DNA of 64,000 nucleotides from Rhizobium sp. Leaf453 (GTDB lineage Bacteria; Pseudomonadota; Alphaproteobacteria; Rhizobiales; Rhizobiaceae): NCBI RefSeq assembly GCF_001425605.1, contig NZ_LMRG01000004.1, positions 81,527 through 145,526 of the forward strand. The letters are read 5' to 3'. A program made the translations under genes and the position numbers. The number at the start of each line of letters is the position of its first letter. Position 1 is the first letter of the stretch. The notes beneath the pieces were generated by a model. The model saw only the letters and a list, made by a program, of their open reading frames with translations, ran no database searches and was not told the DNA's origin. Shown here piece after piece: positions 49,434 to 58,692 of this stretch.

Positions 49434-50081
49434 TCAGGCCCCCGCCATCTTGGCCGTAAAGAGAATTTCTTCCGTCGTGGAGCTGACGTCGACTTCCATG
49501 CCGGCCTCTTCCGCGAGAAGCACGGTGTAGTAAGGCTGGATTGTATGGGCATCGACCGCCTCTTCCAGCGTTCCGGACAAAAGCTCGACCAGCTTCGGGG
49601 GAACGCGCATCATCCGGCCCTTGCAGACCAGCTTGAAGACGGCGTCATATTCCGGATTTTCCAGGATAACCTCGATCGAGCCGCCGCGCGGAATGGCACC
49701 GTAGGCGATCAGGAACAGGTTGAGCAGCAGCTTGACGCGGTTCTTGGCGATGATGACGCGCGGACCGGTCCAGGTCACTTCGGTCTTCTTCTCGACCGAA
49801 GCGAAATCCTTGGCGGCCTTTTCAGCCTCGCCGGTATCGATCGAGGCGCCGACCGAGCCGGAAGCACCGAAGGCCAGGCGGGCGAACTTCAGCCGGACAG
49901 AGGCATTCAGCGCGCTGGTGCGGATCAGGTCCATGGCGTCGGCGTCGGCCCCGCCTTCGTCCAGCAGTTCAAGACCGTTGTTGATGGCGCCGACCGGCGA
50001 GATGATATCGTGGCATACGCGGCTGCACAGAAGCGCTGCGAGATCGGGACCGGTCAAGGTCAGGTTCGGGTTCTTTCCCAT
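49434..50081 (-). CDS. chpT: ChpT, histidine phosphotransferase
   Basis: 215 residues. The phosphorylated His24 is in SRVCHDIISPVGAINNGLELL, the typical dimerisation helix of ChpT. The C-terminal half has a degenerate ATPase-like fold (RVKLLLNLFLIAYGAIPRGGSIEVIL), without ATP binding. ChpT carries phosphate from CckA to CtrA and CpdR. The stop of the response regulator gene is 112 bases further on. With ctrA and sciP it makes this a cell-cycle cluster. Confidence 0.93.
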   Translation of the reverse strand: MGKNPNLTLTGPDLAALLCSRVCHDIISPVGAINNGLELLDEGGADADAMDLIRTSALNASVRLKFARLAFGASGSVGASIDTGEAEKAAKDFASVEKKTEVTWTGPRVIIAKNRVKLLLNLFLIAYGAIPRGGSIEVILENPEYDAVFKLVCKGRMMRVPPKLVELLSGTLEEAVDAHTIQPYYTVLLAEEAGMEVDVSSTTEEILFTAKMAGA

Positions 50082-50358
50082 GGTCGTTTCCTCAATAGCC
50101 TTTCATCCGGCTTTTGGTTCATCCGTCGATATCAGGCAGCTTGCTGCAATCTTGCTCCAGACATGCAATAGCCCGCGAATATTGCGCGGGCATAGCGTCA
50201 AGGCGAAGATCATAATGACACCACATTTGGTAAACCGATTGTTAAGATGATCGGTTCAAATTGCTCACAATCAGCCGAACCCGTGACAATCTGGCACGGG
50301 ACAGGACAACAGCCCCCGGATACCCGTCCCGGGCGCTCCTGACTTTACGGAGACAAGT

Positions 50359-50949
50359 ATGCAGCGGATTGCCTCAGCCGTGAAAACCACATGCCTGCAC
50401 GCGTTCGTCATTGTTGTGGCCGCCATCAGCCTGATGTCCGGCGCCCACGCCCAGAGCGCCAACGGCACGCAGTACACGATGCAGGAAATCGTCGATGCCG
50501 GGCACAGCTTCTTCGGATCGACATCCGGCGGCCTCGCCAAGGTCGTGGAGCGGGCTTTCCAGAATTACGGCCTGCCGAACGGTTATATTCTCGGGCAGGA
50601 AGGCTCCGGTGCATTCGTGGCGGGCCTGACCTATGGCGAAGGCGACCTTTACACGAAGAATGCCGGCCAGCACGACGTCTTCTGGCAAGGCCCGTCGCTC
50701 GGTATCGATTGGGGTGGCCAGGGCAGTCGCGCGATGATGCTGGTTTATAACCTGCCGTCCGTTCCCGCCCTCTACAAGCGTTTCGGCGGCGTTTCGGGCT
50801 CGGCTTATGTCGTCGCCGGCGTCGGCATGACGGTTCTGACCGACGAGCATATCGTTCTGGTGCCGATCCGCACCGGCATCGGCGCACGCCTCGGCATCAA
50901 TGTGGGCTACCTCAAGCTGACCCAGCAGCCGACGTGGAACCCCTTCTGA
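50359..50949 (+). CDS. DUF1134 secreted protein
   Basis: 196 residues with a signal peptide (about 1-31, ending AHA-Q). The mature part (TMQEIVDAGHSFFGSTSGGLAKVVERAFQNYGLPNGYILGQEGSGAF, GLTYGEGDLYTKN, WQGPSLGIDWGGQGSRAMMLVYNLP) matches DUF1134, a periplasmic family conserved in alphaproteobacteria with unknown job. Two glycine-rich loops recur, as in the family. Confidence 0.9.
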   Translation: MQRIASAVKTTCLHAFVIVVAAISLMSGAHAQSANGTQYTMQEIVDAGHSFFGSTSGGLAKVVERAFQNYGLPNGYILGQEGSGAFVAGLTYGEGDLYTKNAGQHDVFWQGPSLGIDWGGQGSRAMMLVYNLPSVPALYKRFGGVSGSAYVVAGVGMTVLTDEHIVLVPIRTGIGARLGINVGYLKLTQQPTWNPF

Positions 50950-51117
50950 CGGGGAAACGACCCGTTCTTTACCCTGCAGGCCTTTTCCATGCCGCCGCGT
51001 CTTGCAAAAAAGCCGCGTTCGCGAATACTTGAAGCGCTTATGCCGTCTGCCCCAAGGCGGACGGACCCGAACCGAGACCAAAGCATGCCGCGTGCTTCGA
51101 AGTAAAATGGCCAATCC

Positions 51118-52323
51118 GTGATTGAATTTGCACTTTTGTTTGCTCTGGGCTTTTTGACCGCGGTGATCCTCGGCCTGCTGGTGGCGCCCGCTGTGCAGAA
51201 GCGTATCGTCCGTTTCGCAGAGGACCGCTTGAAGGCGACCATGCCGCTTTCACCGCAGGAGGTTCGTGCCCAAAAGGATGCGGCCCGCGCGGGTTATGCC
51301 GCCGAAAATGCCCGAACAAGCCAGACACTGAAACGCGAGCGCGAGAAGAACGTGAACCTCCTCGTTCAGAACGGCGCGATCCAGAAGGAAGCGCAGCGTG
51401 TCGCCGGAGAAAATGCCGACCTGCATGCGCAACTGGCGGATATGAACGTCGAAGCGGCGGACCTGCGCTCGGCGGCACGGCATCAGGATCAGCATCTCGA
51501 ACGGCTCCGGGCGACACTGGCAGATGTCGAGCGGGACAACGTCAAGAAGGGCATCGAAATCAAGACGCTGAGCCGCCAGCTGGATCACGTTTCCGCAGAG
51601 GTCGACAGCCTGAGGATCGATGTCGCAGCCTATGAGACGGAAAAGGAAAGTCTGAAGAGCCGCATGGCCAGCTTGCGTGACGAGCGCGAGACAATTCGGG
51701 CGGAGCTGAAGACCGAAACCGTAAAGGCCCGCGAACTGGAAGCAAGACTTGCCCGCGATGAAACGCGTCTTCGCCAGCTCGACATCAAGCTCGGCAGGGA
51801 AATTGCCAGCAACGCCGACAAGGATAGCTTCCTCGAACGGCGGGCAACCGAGATCGAGCGCTTGAAGGCCAAGCTCAGGGAATCCGGCACGGATCTGCGC
51901 GATGCATCCAAGGCGCTGCGCGCCGCCGGCCTGACAGTGCCGGCGCGCAAGGAAAAGAACCCTTCGCCGACTGGTGGCGCGGAAAAACAACAGGCCGCCA
52001 ATGCAGCGCCCGACAGCATGAAGACAGACATCACAATGACGCAGACTGCGACCGTCGATCTGACGGTGCCGACAGAATACGCGCGCAACCGCGCGACTGC
52101 CTTGGCCGATCGGCTGACCCATTCGGCGAACGACGCGCATGATAATGCGATCCGCGATGAAATAGCCGATATAGCGGCCACCATGGTAGCACTCACTGCG
52201 GCCAAGGAGGGATCAGGATCGCCGATCCCCGCCTTGTTGCAGATGGCCAAGGAAGCCAATAGCGGCGCGGGCATGAGTCTTGCAAAACGCAGCCGCGACA
52301 TGCTGCGCCCGGACCAGCAGTAA
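51118..52323 (+). CDS. Membrane-anchored coiled-coil protein, 401 aa
   Basis: Starts at GTG 51118. Residues 3-25 are a membrane segment (FALLFALGFLTAVILGLLVA), followed by a long coiled coil (about 50-280) rich in Lys, Glu, Arg and Leu, and a mostly disordered end with EKKQ-like and Ala/Thr-rich parts. A helical C-terminal piece (320-401) is more ordered. No family recognised. In rhizobia proteins of this kind follow DUF1134 genes. Perhaps an envelope scaffold. Confidence 0.65.
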   Translation: MIEFALLFALGFLTAVILGLLVAPAVQKRIVRFAEDRLKATMPLSPQEVRAQKDAARAGYAAENARTSQTLKREREKNVNLLVQNGAIQKEAQRVAGENADLHAQLADMNVEAADLRSAARHQDQHLERLRATLADVERDNVKKGIEIKTLSRQLDHVSAEVDSLRIDVAAYETEKESLKSRMASLRDERETIRAELKTETVKARELEARLARDETRLRQLDIKLGREIASNADKDSFLERRATEIERLKAKLRESGTDLRDASKALRAAGLTVPARKEKNPSPTGGAEKQQAANAAPDSMKTDITMTQTATVDLTVPTEYARNRATALADRLTHSANDAHDNAIRDEIADIAATMVALTAAKEGSGSPIPALLQMAKEANSGAGMSLAKRSRDMLRPDQQ

Positions 52324-52335
52324 ACATCAACCCAT

Positions 52336-53163
52336 TCAGATCATCCCGTTGATCATCGCCACCTGATGCAGCGCGATACCCGTCGCGGTCGCCACGTTCA
52401 GGCTGTCCAGCCCGGGCTTCTGACGGATGCGGGCTGTACGAACAGACGACAGGATATGCTGCGGCAATCCTTCGCCTTCCGTTCCCACGAGAAGTGCCGT
52501 GCGCGGCGCGGCGGGAATGTCGTGGAGATCCGTTCCGCCACGCGGAGACAAGCCCCAGATCGCAAAACCTTCCGCCTGAAGACGTCCAACCAGCGCCGTC
52601 GCCGAACCTTCGCGGGCGAAGGGGACCGATAGGGCCGACCCGACCGAAACGCGGATCGCCTTGCGATACATCGGATCGCAACTGGTCTCGTCCATCAACA
52701 CTGCATTCACACCGAAAGCGGCGGCATTGCGGAACATCGATCCCATATTGTCATGATTGGAAATACCGCAGGCGGCGAGCACGAGGCTCCTTTCCGGCAG
52801 GCTGGCAACCAGCGCTTCCATCCGAAGCGCCTGATCCCGGCTCCCCAGTGCCAGCACGCCACGATGCATGTTGAATCCCGCGATGGCATCGAAGACCGCG
52901 GCACTGGCAACATAGACCGGAACGGAGTCCGGGAAATCCGAAAGAACGGAGCCGACGCCCTCGACCCGGTTTTCCAGCAAGAGGACCGCCTCGGCCCGGA
53001 TACCCTGTCCCGCCCGATGCGCCGCCGCCAGCATGCGCAAGACGACGGTGCCTTCGGCGATGAACAGGCCGTGGCGGCCGGTCAGATCCCGTTCCTTGAT
53101 CGAGACGAAACCAGCGATGCGTGGATCGGCGGGGTCGTCAATCCGGATGGGAAGGCTGGTCAC
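52336..53163 (-). CDS. SpoU/TrmH-family RNA methyltransferase
   Basis: 275 residues; start GTG 53163 is chosen because the frame further upstream (to 53460) is a shadow of other genes. N-terminal part binds RNA (RIAGFVSIKERDLTGRHGLFIAEGTVVLRML). The SPOUT fold has NHDNMGSMFRNAAAFGVNAVLMDETSCDPMYRKAIRVSVGSALSVPFA (motif 1 Asn/Arg), LLVGTEGEGLP (motif 2) and LNVATATGIALHQ (motif 3). It makes 2'-O-methyl ribose in rRNA or tRNA; the target is not clear. Confidence 0.88.
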   Translation of the reverse strand: MTSLPIRIDDPADPRIAGFVSIKERDLTGRHGLFIAEGTVVLRMLAAAHRAGQGIRAEAVLLLENRVEGVGSVLSDFPDSVPVYVASAAVFDAIAGFNMHRGVLALGSRDQALRMEALVASLPERSLVLAACGISNHDNMGSMFRNAAAFGVNAVLMDETSCDPMYRKAIRVSVGSALSVPFAREGSATALVGRLQAEGFAIWGLSPRGGTDLHDIPAAPRTALLVGTEGEGLPQHILSSVRTARIRQKPGLDSLNVATATGIALHQVAMINGMI

Positions 53164-53176
53164 AGGTCCGGATGCC

Positions 53177-53560
53177 TCAGTTTGCCTTGACGGACACATC
53201 CGCGACGATGTGGCCAGCGGCGATGTCGAATACGATCGCCTTGCGCCCGCCACCGGGAACAGAACCGTAGAACAGGATCTGGCCACCCGACAGGGCGACA
53301 TCGGAAACTTCGAAACCCGCTGGCAGGGCAGCCGTCGCCACGACTGGCGCATCGCCTGGAACGGCAACGGAGGTCGTTTGAACCGTCTCCACCTTGCCCG
53401 GACGCGTAAGCTTGTAGACAATCGCCGAAAGCACGACCATAAGCATGACAACCATGACACCGGCCGAGACCAGCTGAAGCTTGATCATCTTGCGGCGCAC
53501 GTTCTCCATCACCGGATCGAGCGGCTTGTCTTCCTGTTCGATTGGCTTCTGACTGGACAT
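53177..53560 (-). CDS. Hypothetical membrane protein, 127 aa
   Basis: 127 residues from ATG 53560; a longer frame to 53854 lies under the pseudouridine synthase. One membrane segment (about 29-51, LVSAGVMVVMLMVVLSAIVYKL) with a cytosolic N-terminus and a C-terminal domain (FDIAAGHIVADVSVKAN end). It seems to form a pair with the methyltransferase gene (13 bases between). Known as a conserved hypothetical in rhizobia. Confidence 0.7.
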   Translation of the reverse strand: MSSQKPIEQEDKPLDPVMENVRRKMIKLQLVSAGVMVVMLMVVLSAIVYKLTRPGKVETVQTTSVAVPGDAPVVATAALPAGFEVSDVALSGGQILFYGSVPGGGRKAIVFDIAAGHIVADVSVKAN

Positions 53561-53591
53561 GGCTGGCCTTACCTGCGGAATGGAATGAAGA

Positions 53592-54620
53592 ATGAACGAC
53601 CCCTTTAAACAAGCCTCGGCGATTAGGAAAGTCCTCACGGCAAATGAGGACGCCACGGGTCGCATCGATGCCTTCCTGACAGAAGCGCTCGGCGGCGAGT
53701 TCTCCCGCAATCGCATCAAGGCGCTGATCGAACAGGGAGAGGTGTCGATCAACGGCAAGGTCGTCACCGAGGGCAAGAAGAAGGTCCAGCCGGGCGACGT
53801 CTTCGAGATCGGCATGCCGGAGCCGGAAGATCCCGAGCCCAAGGGCGAGGACATTCCGCTCGACGTGCTCTACGAGGACGACGACGTCATCGTGCTCGTC
53901 AAACCGCCCGGTCTCGTCGTCCATCCCGGCGCCGGCAACTGGACAGGCACGCTGGTCAACGCTCTGATCCATCATTGCGGCGACAGCCTCTCTGGCATCG
54001 GCGGCGTCAAGCGTCCCGGCATCGTCCACCGCCTCGACAAGGATACGAGCGGCGTCATGGTCGTCGCCAAAAACGACATTGCCCATCGCCATCTGTCCGA
54101 CCAATTCGCCGACCATGGCCGCACCGGTCCGCTGGAGCGCGCCTATGTAGCAATCGTCTGGGGACGCCCGCGCGGCCTGAAAGGAACGATCGACGCGCCG
54201 CTCGGCCGCGCTGGGGACCGGATCAAGCGCGCCGTCAAGCGCGAGGGCGACGACGATGCGCGTGAAGCCATCACCCACTACCAGGTCATCGAGCGCTATC
54301 ACGAAAAGCCGGATTCGACTGCGCTGGCCGCCATGGTCCGCTGCAATCTGGAAACCGGCCGCACGCACCAGATCCGCGTCCACATGGCCCATATCGGACA
54401 TCCGCTAATCGGCGACACGGATTATGGCGCTGCCTTCCGAACCAAGGCCAATCTCCTGCCGGACAACGCCAAGGCCGTCGTCAACCGTTTCCCCCGGCAA
54501 GCCCTGCATGCCTTCATGCTGGCCTTCGAACATCCAACGACTGGCGAGACCATGCATTTCGAATCCCTCGTGCCTGCCGACATGCAGGAACTGATCGAAG
54601 CGCTGAAAGCGGGAGACTGA
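53592..54620 (+). CDS. RluA/RluD-family pseudouridine synthase
   Basis: 342 residues. An S4 domain (about 22-85, GRIDAFLTEALGGEFSRNRIKALIEQGEVSINGK) is followed by the catalytic domain; the active Asp is in GIVHRLDKDTSGVMVVAK (about 147). Other blocks: ETGRTHQIRVHMAHIGHPLIGD and FPRQALHAFMLAFEHP. RluD makes pseudouridines in helix 69 of 23S rRNA; without alignment RluA or RluC specificity cannot be excluded. Confidence 0.92.
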   Translation: MNDPFKQASAIRKVLTANEDATGRIDAFLTEALGGEFSRNRIKALIEQGEVSINGKVVTEGKKKVQPGDVFEIGMPEPEDPEPKGEDIPLDVLYEDDDVIVLVKPPGLVVHPGAGNWTGTLVNALIHHCGDSLSGIGGVKRPGIVHRLDKDTSGVMVVAKNDIAHRHLSDQFADHGRTGPLERAYVAIVWGRPRGLKGTIDAPLGRAGDRIKRAVKREGDDDAREAITHYQVIERYHEKPDSTALAAMVRCNLETGRTHQIRVHMAHIGHPLIGDTDYGAAFRTKANLLPDNAKAVVNRFPRQALHAFMLAFEHPTTGETMHFESLVPADMQELIEALKAGD

Positions 54621-54717
54621 GCTTGGCTCGCCTTATCCATCTGCATGAAATTTCGATCATCATGCATCCTTTATTTCGCTGGCGCGTTGTCAGGGAAAAC
54701 CACGAAGGAGAAGACAG

Positions 54718-54975
54718 ATGATTGATGCAACACAGATCAAGGAACATGCCGAAATCATCAGCGCTGATGGACTGCATGTCGGCACGGTTGACCGGGTGGA
54801 AGGAAGCCGGATCAAGCTGACGAAAAAGGACAGCGGCGCTGGTCATCAGGACCACCACCATTTCATCGAGCTTGATCTGGTCGAAAGCGTCGATGGCAAT
54901 CGTGTCCGGCTTACCGCCAAAGGCGCCGAAGTCACGGCCGCCGAAGAAGAAGGCGATGGCTCTTCCGTTCACTGA
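54718..54975 (+). CDS. DUF2171 small protein
   Basis: 85 residues. IKEHAEIISADGLHVGTVDRVEGSRIKLTKKDSGAGHQDHHHFIELDLVESVDGNRVRLTAKGAE matches DUF2171, a beta-barrel (PRC-like) protein of alphaproteobacteria. Often stress-linked and encoded near rpoH-type genes; function unknown. GAAGGAG lies nine bases before the ATG. Confidence 0.85.
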   Translation: MIDATQIKEHAEIISADGLHVGTVDRVEGSRIKLTKKDSGAGHQDHHHFIELDLVESVDGNRVRLTAKGAEVTAAEEEGDGSSVH

Positions 54976-55005
54976 AGCAACGAATTTTCTCGCGGAGTTC
55001 CGATT

Positions 55006-55031
55006 TCCGCCCTTGATATTTCGAGGGCGGA
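55006..55031 (+). terminator. Hairpin between DUF2171 and rpoH
   Basis: TCCGCCCTTGA and TCGAGGGCGGA form an eleven-base stem (one G-U) with a TATT loop. No T-run follows (ACACAATTT), so it may end the DUF2171 transcript poorly or act in the rpoH leader. Confidence 0.4.
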
Positions 55032-55103
55032 CACAATTTACGGGGAGTAACCCACCCGGAGCATTATGCTTCTCTGGCCTCACATAAGCGTGAAACCGGA
55101 GTT

Positions 55104-55135
55104 CTTGAATCATGCTTTCGCCGCACTTATCTATG
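55104..55135 (+). promoter_or_regulatory. Possible RpoH-type heat-shock promoter of rpoH
   Basis: CTTGAA (55104-55109), 16 bases, CTTATCTATG (55126-55135) fits the alphaproteobacterial sigma-32 consensus CTTGAA-N-CYTATNT. It lies about 75 bases before the rpoH start, giving room for a short leader. An rpoH gene with its own heat-shock promoter would reinforce itself. Confidence 0.5.
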
Positions 55136-55208
55136 AGCATGTGGGGTCGGATAGACCCACATGCCCGGCCTGCCAGAAGGAAGCCGGAACGCGAAAGGGG
55201 GGTGCATT

Positions 55209-56114
55209 ATGGCCCGCAGTACGTTGCCGTCTATTACCGCCGGAGAAGGCGGTCTCAATCGTTATCTCGACGAAATCCGCAAATTTCCCATGCTCGAGCC
55301 GCAGGAAGAGTACATGCTCGCCAAGCGCTATCAGGAGCATGACGACCGCAAGGCGGCACATCAGCTCGTCACCAGCCATCTGCGTCTCGTGGCGAAGATC
55401 GCAATGGGTTATCGCGGCTATGGCTTGCCGATCGGCGAAGTCGTGTCCGAAGGCAATGTCGGCCTGATGCAGGCCGTCAAGAAGTTCGATCCGGAACGCG
55501 GTTTCCGTTTGGCGACCTATGCCATGTGGTGGATCAAGGCGTCGATCCAAGAATACATCCTGCGCTCGTGGTCGCTGGTCAAAATGGGCACGACCGCCAA
55601 CCAGAAGCGGCTGTTCTTCAACCTGCGCCGCCTCAAGGGCAAGATACAGGCACTCGACGAAGGTGACCTGAAGCCCGAACAGGTCAAACAGATCGCCACG
55701 ACGCTGAACGTGTCGGAAGCTGAAGTCATCTCGATGAACCAGCGCCTGTCCGGTGACGCATCGCTGAATGCACCGATCAAGGCAAGCGAAGGTGAATCCG
55801 GCCAGTGGCAGGATTGGCTGGTCGATGATCACGACAGCCAGGAAGACATCCTGATCGAGCAGGACGAGCTTGAAAGTCGCCGCAGCCTTCTGTCCAGCGC
55901 GATGAAGGTGCTGAACGACCGCGAACGCCGCATCTTCGAGGCTCGCCGCCTCACCGAGGATCCGGTAACGCTGGAAGACCTGTCGAGCGAATTCGACATC
56001 AGCCGCGAGCGTGTCCGCCAGATCGAGGTTCGCGCTTTCGAGAAGGTTCAGGATGCAGTCCGCAAGGCGGCAGAAGAGCGTCTCAAAGCGCTGCGTGTGG
56101 TCGAAGACGCCTGA
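55209..56114 (+). CDS. rpoH: RNA polymerase sigma-32 factor RpoH
   Basis: 301 residues from ATG 55209 (AAAGGGGGG upstream). Region 1.2/2.1: GGLNRYLDEIRKFPMLEPQEEYMLAKRYQ; region 2: LRLVAKIAMGYRGYGLPIGEVVSEGNVGLMQAVKKFDPERGFRLATYAMWWIKASIQEYIL; RpoH box QKRLFFNLRRL near 131-141; region 4 with LEDLSSEFDISRERVRQIEVRAFEKV. This matches alphaproteobacterial RpoH1. It directs heat-shock genes. The leader between DUF2171 and rpoH could carry thermal control. Confidence 0.95.
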   Translation: MARSTLPSITAGEGGLNRYLDEIRKFPMLEPQEEYMLAKRYQEHDDRKAAHQLVTSHLRLVAKIAMGYRGYGLPIGEVVSEGNVGLMQAVKKFDPERGFRLATYAMWWIKASIQEYILRSWSLVKMGTTANQKRLFFNLRRLKGKIQALDEGDLKPEQVKQIATTLNVSEAEVISMNQRLSGDASLNAPIKASEGESGQWQDWLVDDHDSQEDILIEQDELESRRSLLSSAMKVLNDRERRIFEARRLTEDPVTLEDLSSEFDISRERVRQIEVRAFEKVQDAVRKAAEERLKALRVVEDA

Positions 56115-56145
56115 CGCACACCAAAAGCCCGATATCGCACAATAA

Positions 56146-56178
56146 AAAACCCGGCTGGATCGCTCCAGCCGGGTTTTT
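56146..56178. terminator. Strong bidirectional terminator
   Basis: AAAACCCGGCTGGA (56146-56159) and TCCAGCCGGGTTTT (56164-56177) form a 14-base stem with loop TCGC, followed by T on both strands. It lies between the convergent genes rpoH and 56194-58632, and can stop both. Confidence 0.85.
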
Positions 56179-56193
56179 CGCGCCTGCAAGAAT

Positions 56194-58632
56194 TTACTGA
56201 ACGGCCGGCGTTGGTTTCGCAGCCAGGCTCCAGGCCTGCATGGCCTTGGTGAAGGCCTCTGTACCGGCTGGCCCCTTCTCGAGCGTCAGCAGCGCGCGGC
56301 GGCCATTGCGATAGGTCAACGGAATGTCGATCCAACTGCGGGTGCGCAACAGGTCGGTATTGGTCGCCACAGCTTCCGGGAAATCGTTGAGCGCGATCAT
56401 GTGGAAATCTTCGGTGATCTTCGCCGGCACGGCAATCAGCGCATCGCCGCGGTCCTGCTCGTTGCGTTTCATCGCGACACGCTGGACGCTGTCGATGCTG
56501 CCGCCCTCGAAATTCTCCGGCAGCGAGAAGACGAACTCGATGACATGGCTCGCCGGCAACGACGAGTCGGCATTGCGCTTGATTGTCATCAGCGCCGTCA
56601 GACCGCGCTCGGGCACATTGATCTGCGCCTGGATTGTCGGCTCCGGTTTGGCGTCGTCGCCCGGAGATTCCTCCTTCAACGACCAGACGACATTGCCTTC
56701 GATCGCTGTGGGTGCCGACTGGCCGAGCCGCTCCTCATAGAGGAACATCTTCTGGGCGCCGGCAGGGATCTGCTGTGTTGCAGGGTCTGCAGTGGTTTGC
56801 TGCCCCGGAACAGGTTGCGCGGGCTGGCTATCCGCCGGCTGCGTGCCGGTCGCCTGCCCATCGGGGGTTGTCGGTGTAGCCTGCGCGGTATCCTGCGGTG
56901 GTGTACCCGCTTCCGTCTGGGCGGCAACCGACTTGCCTTCCTCGGCCGCGCTTTCGCCAGCCGGTGCTGCAGCCGGCCCACTGTCCACCTCGGAACCGTC
57001 CGGCTGGAGGCGCTGCGTGAACTTCGAGCTGGTATCAGCCGAAGCGACCTCGTTGGTCGCAGGCGTCGGGGTCTGCGTCTGTGTGTCGGTCTGCGCCGGC
57101 GTCGTCAGGTCCTTTGTACCTTCCGCAGGCACAGATGTGTTTGGCGTCGTCTCGACTGGAGCCTGCGTCGAAACAGACGCGATGGTCTCCGTGACCCACG
57201 CATTGACCGCTGTCTGGTTCTGCCAATAAGCAAAGGCGCCGCCGCCAAGGACCAGGACAAGCCCGGCAACCAGACCCAGGGTCTTCAGGTTCAGACGCGA
57301 ACGCTTCGGCTCGACGCGATAGGAAACCGGGCGTGCCGGCGCTTCCATTTCATCCTCAAGCGTCGCGGCCCCATCATGCCGCTCGGCCTGTGACTGCGAC
57401 GCCGTGGCAGCCACGGCAGCGCCGGCTGCAGGGGCCGCACGGCCTTGTTCCAGCAGTTCGTCAATGTCGGCCCAACCGTCGCTCGCAGGCTTGTCCTGTT
57501 CCGGCTCCACCGAAACCGCCTGTTTCTCGACGGGCCAGGACCAATCGGAAATGGCCGGCTCCGAGCCCTCGACGGGCGCAACAGGCGCTGTCTGGGTAAA
57601 GGGATCATTATCGTCCCACGCCCAGGAATGGGATGGTTCGCCCGGCGCGTGTTCCTTGCCGTCGGTATCCGACGTCAGCGGCGTGACAGTTTCGACCGGC
57701 TCATAATTGCTGAGGTCGGGGATCTCATCGACGATGACAGCCGAATCGACCGGCTCATTCCTCACCGTCTCGCTGTGGGCGGCGACCGGAAGCGGATCAT
57801 TCCATTCCGGCAGTTCCCATTCCGACGATGCCGACGGCATCGGCTTTTCTTCCACCTGTTCCGGGGCAGGTTCAGCAACCGGCTCGGGCGCGGGCTCATA
57901 GGTTTCCGCAGCAGCCTCGACCTGCGGAGCCGTTTCTACCGGTTCAGGCTCGGCGACCGGCTCAATGACTGGCTCCTGCTCAGGTTCCGGAAAGTGAGCA
58001 ATGTGCTGTTCGGCGACAGCCTCATGGTGATGCTCTTCTAGCTCCGGTGAAGCCTCTTGAACCGTCTCGGGCTCGGCCTGCGCCACGGGAGTGTCTTCCT
58101 GTCCAACGACAGGGTGATCCCCGACGATATCCTGCTGCTCTACAGGTTCCTCGGCAACAACGGCTTCGAAAGTCTCTTCCGCCGGGGGAGAAACGGCGAC
58201 GGGCTCTTCGTAACGCTCGACCGGCTCGTCGTATTGAACAGGCTGGACCGGTTCCGGCTGCGCTACTTCCGCCGGCTGCTGCTCTTCGACAACCGGGCTT
58301 TCCTCCGCGACAGGCTCCGCTTCCGCGACGGTTTCGACCTCCGGCTCGGTCGTCGCATGTTCTTCGGTTGCGACGGCCTCGGGAGCGGGATCGACGTACT
58401 GTTCATCGAGCGCGGGCAACGCCTCGGCATGATCATTCTCGACTTCGTTGATCGCCGCCTCGAGCTTGGTCATCTGGCGTTCGATCATATCGTCCGATGG
58501 ACGCGGCTTCATGCTTTCCAGCTGACGGCGTACAGCGCCACGGGCCTTTTCATAGACCTTGGCCCGCATCTCGGGAACATTGTCCGACAGACCATCAACG
58601 GTCCTTCGAATAACAGCGACAAAATCTGCCAT
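56194..58632 (-). CDS. Large acidic membrane protein with Pro/Glu/Val-rich region
   Basis: 812 residues. The N-terminus (1-65) is helical (ADFVAVIRRTVDGLSDNVPEMRAKVYEKARGAVRRQLESMKPRPSDDMIERQMTKLEAAI). Residues about 70-420 are a low-complexity acidic stretch with repeated EPV, EEP, PEP words. A membrane segment near 465-485 (LGLVAGLVLVLGGGAFAYW) is followed by a Thr/Pro/Gln-rich linker and an ordered C-terminal domain (about 620-812). Probable inside-out scaffold; no family recognised. Confidence 0.7.
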   Translation of the reverse strand: MADFVAVIRRTVDGLSDNVPEMRAKVYEKARGAVRRQLESMKPRPSDDMIERQMTKLEAAINEVENDHAEALPALDEQYVDPAPEAVATEEHATTEPEVETVAEAEPVAEESPVVEEQQPAEVAQPEPVQPVQYDEPVERYEEPVAVSPPAEETFEAVVAEEPVEQQDIVGDHPVVGQEDTPVAQAEPETVQEASPELEEHHHEAVAEQHIAHFPEPEQEPVIEPVAEPEPVETAPQVEAAAETYEPAPEPVAEPAPEQVEEKPMPSASSEWELPEWNDPLPVAAHSETVRNEPVDSAVIVDEIPDLSNYEPVETVTPLTSDTDGKEHAPGEPSHSWAWDDNDPFTQTAPVAPVEGSEPAISDWSWPVEKQAVSVEPEQDKPASDGWADIDELLEQGRAAPAAGAAVAATASQSQAERHDGAATLEDEMEAPARPVSYRVEPKRSRLNLKTLGLVAGLVLVLGGGAFAYWQNQTAVNAWVTETIASVSTQAPVETTPNTSVPAEGTKDLTTPAQTDTQTQTPTPATNEVASADTSSKFTQRLQPDGSEVDSGPAAAPAGESAAEEGKSVAAQTEAGTPPQDTAQATPTTPDGQATGTQPADSQPAQPVPGQQTTADPATQQIPAGAQKMFLYEERLGQSAPTAIEGNVVWSLKEESPGDDAKPEPTIQAQINVPERGLTALMTIKRNADSSLPASHVIEFVFSLPENFEGGSIDSVQRVAMKRNEQDRGDALIAVPAKITEDFHMIALNDFPEAVATNTDLLRTRSWIDIPLTYRNGRRALLTLEKGPAGTEAFTKAMQAWSLAAKPTPAVQ

Positions 58633-58692
58633 CAGAACTTTCTCATACCATCAGCGCGCGCACGCCAAACTGTCTAGTCGTAAGGTTGAAGA

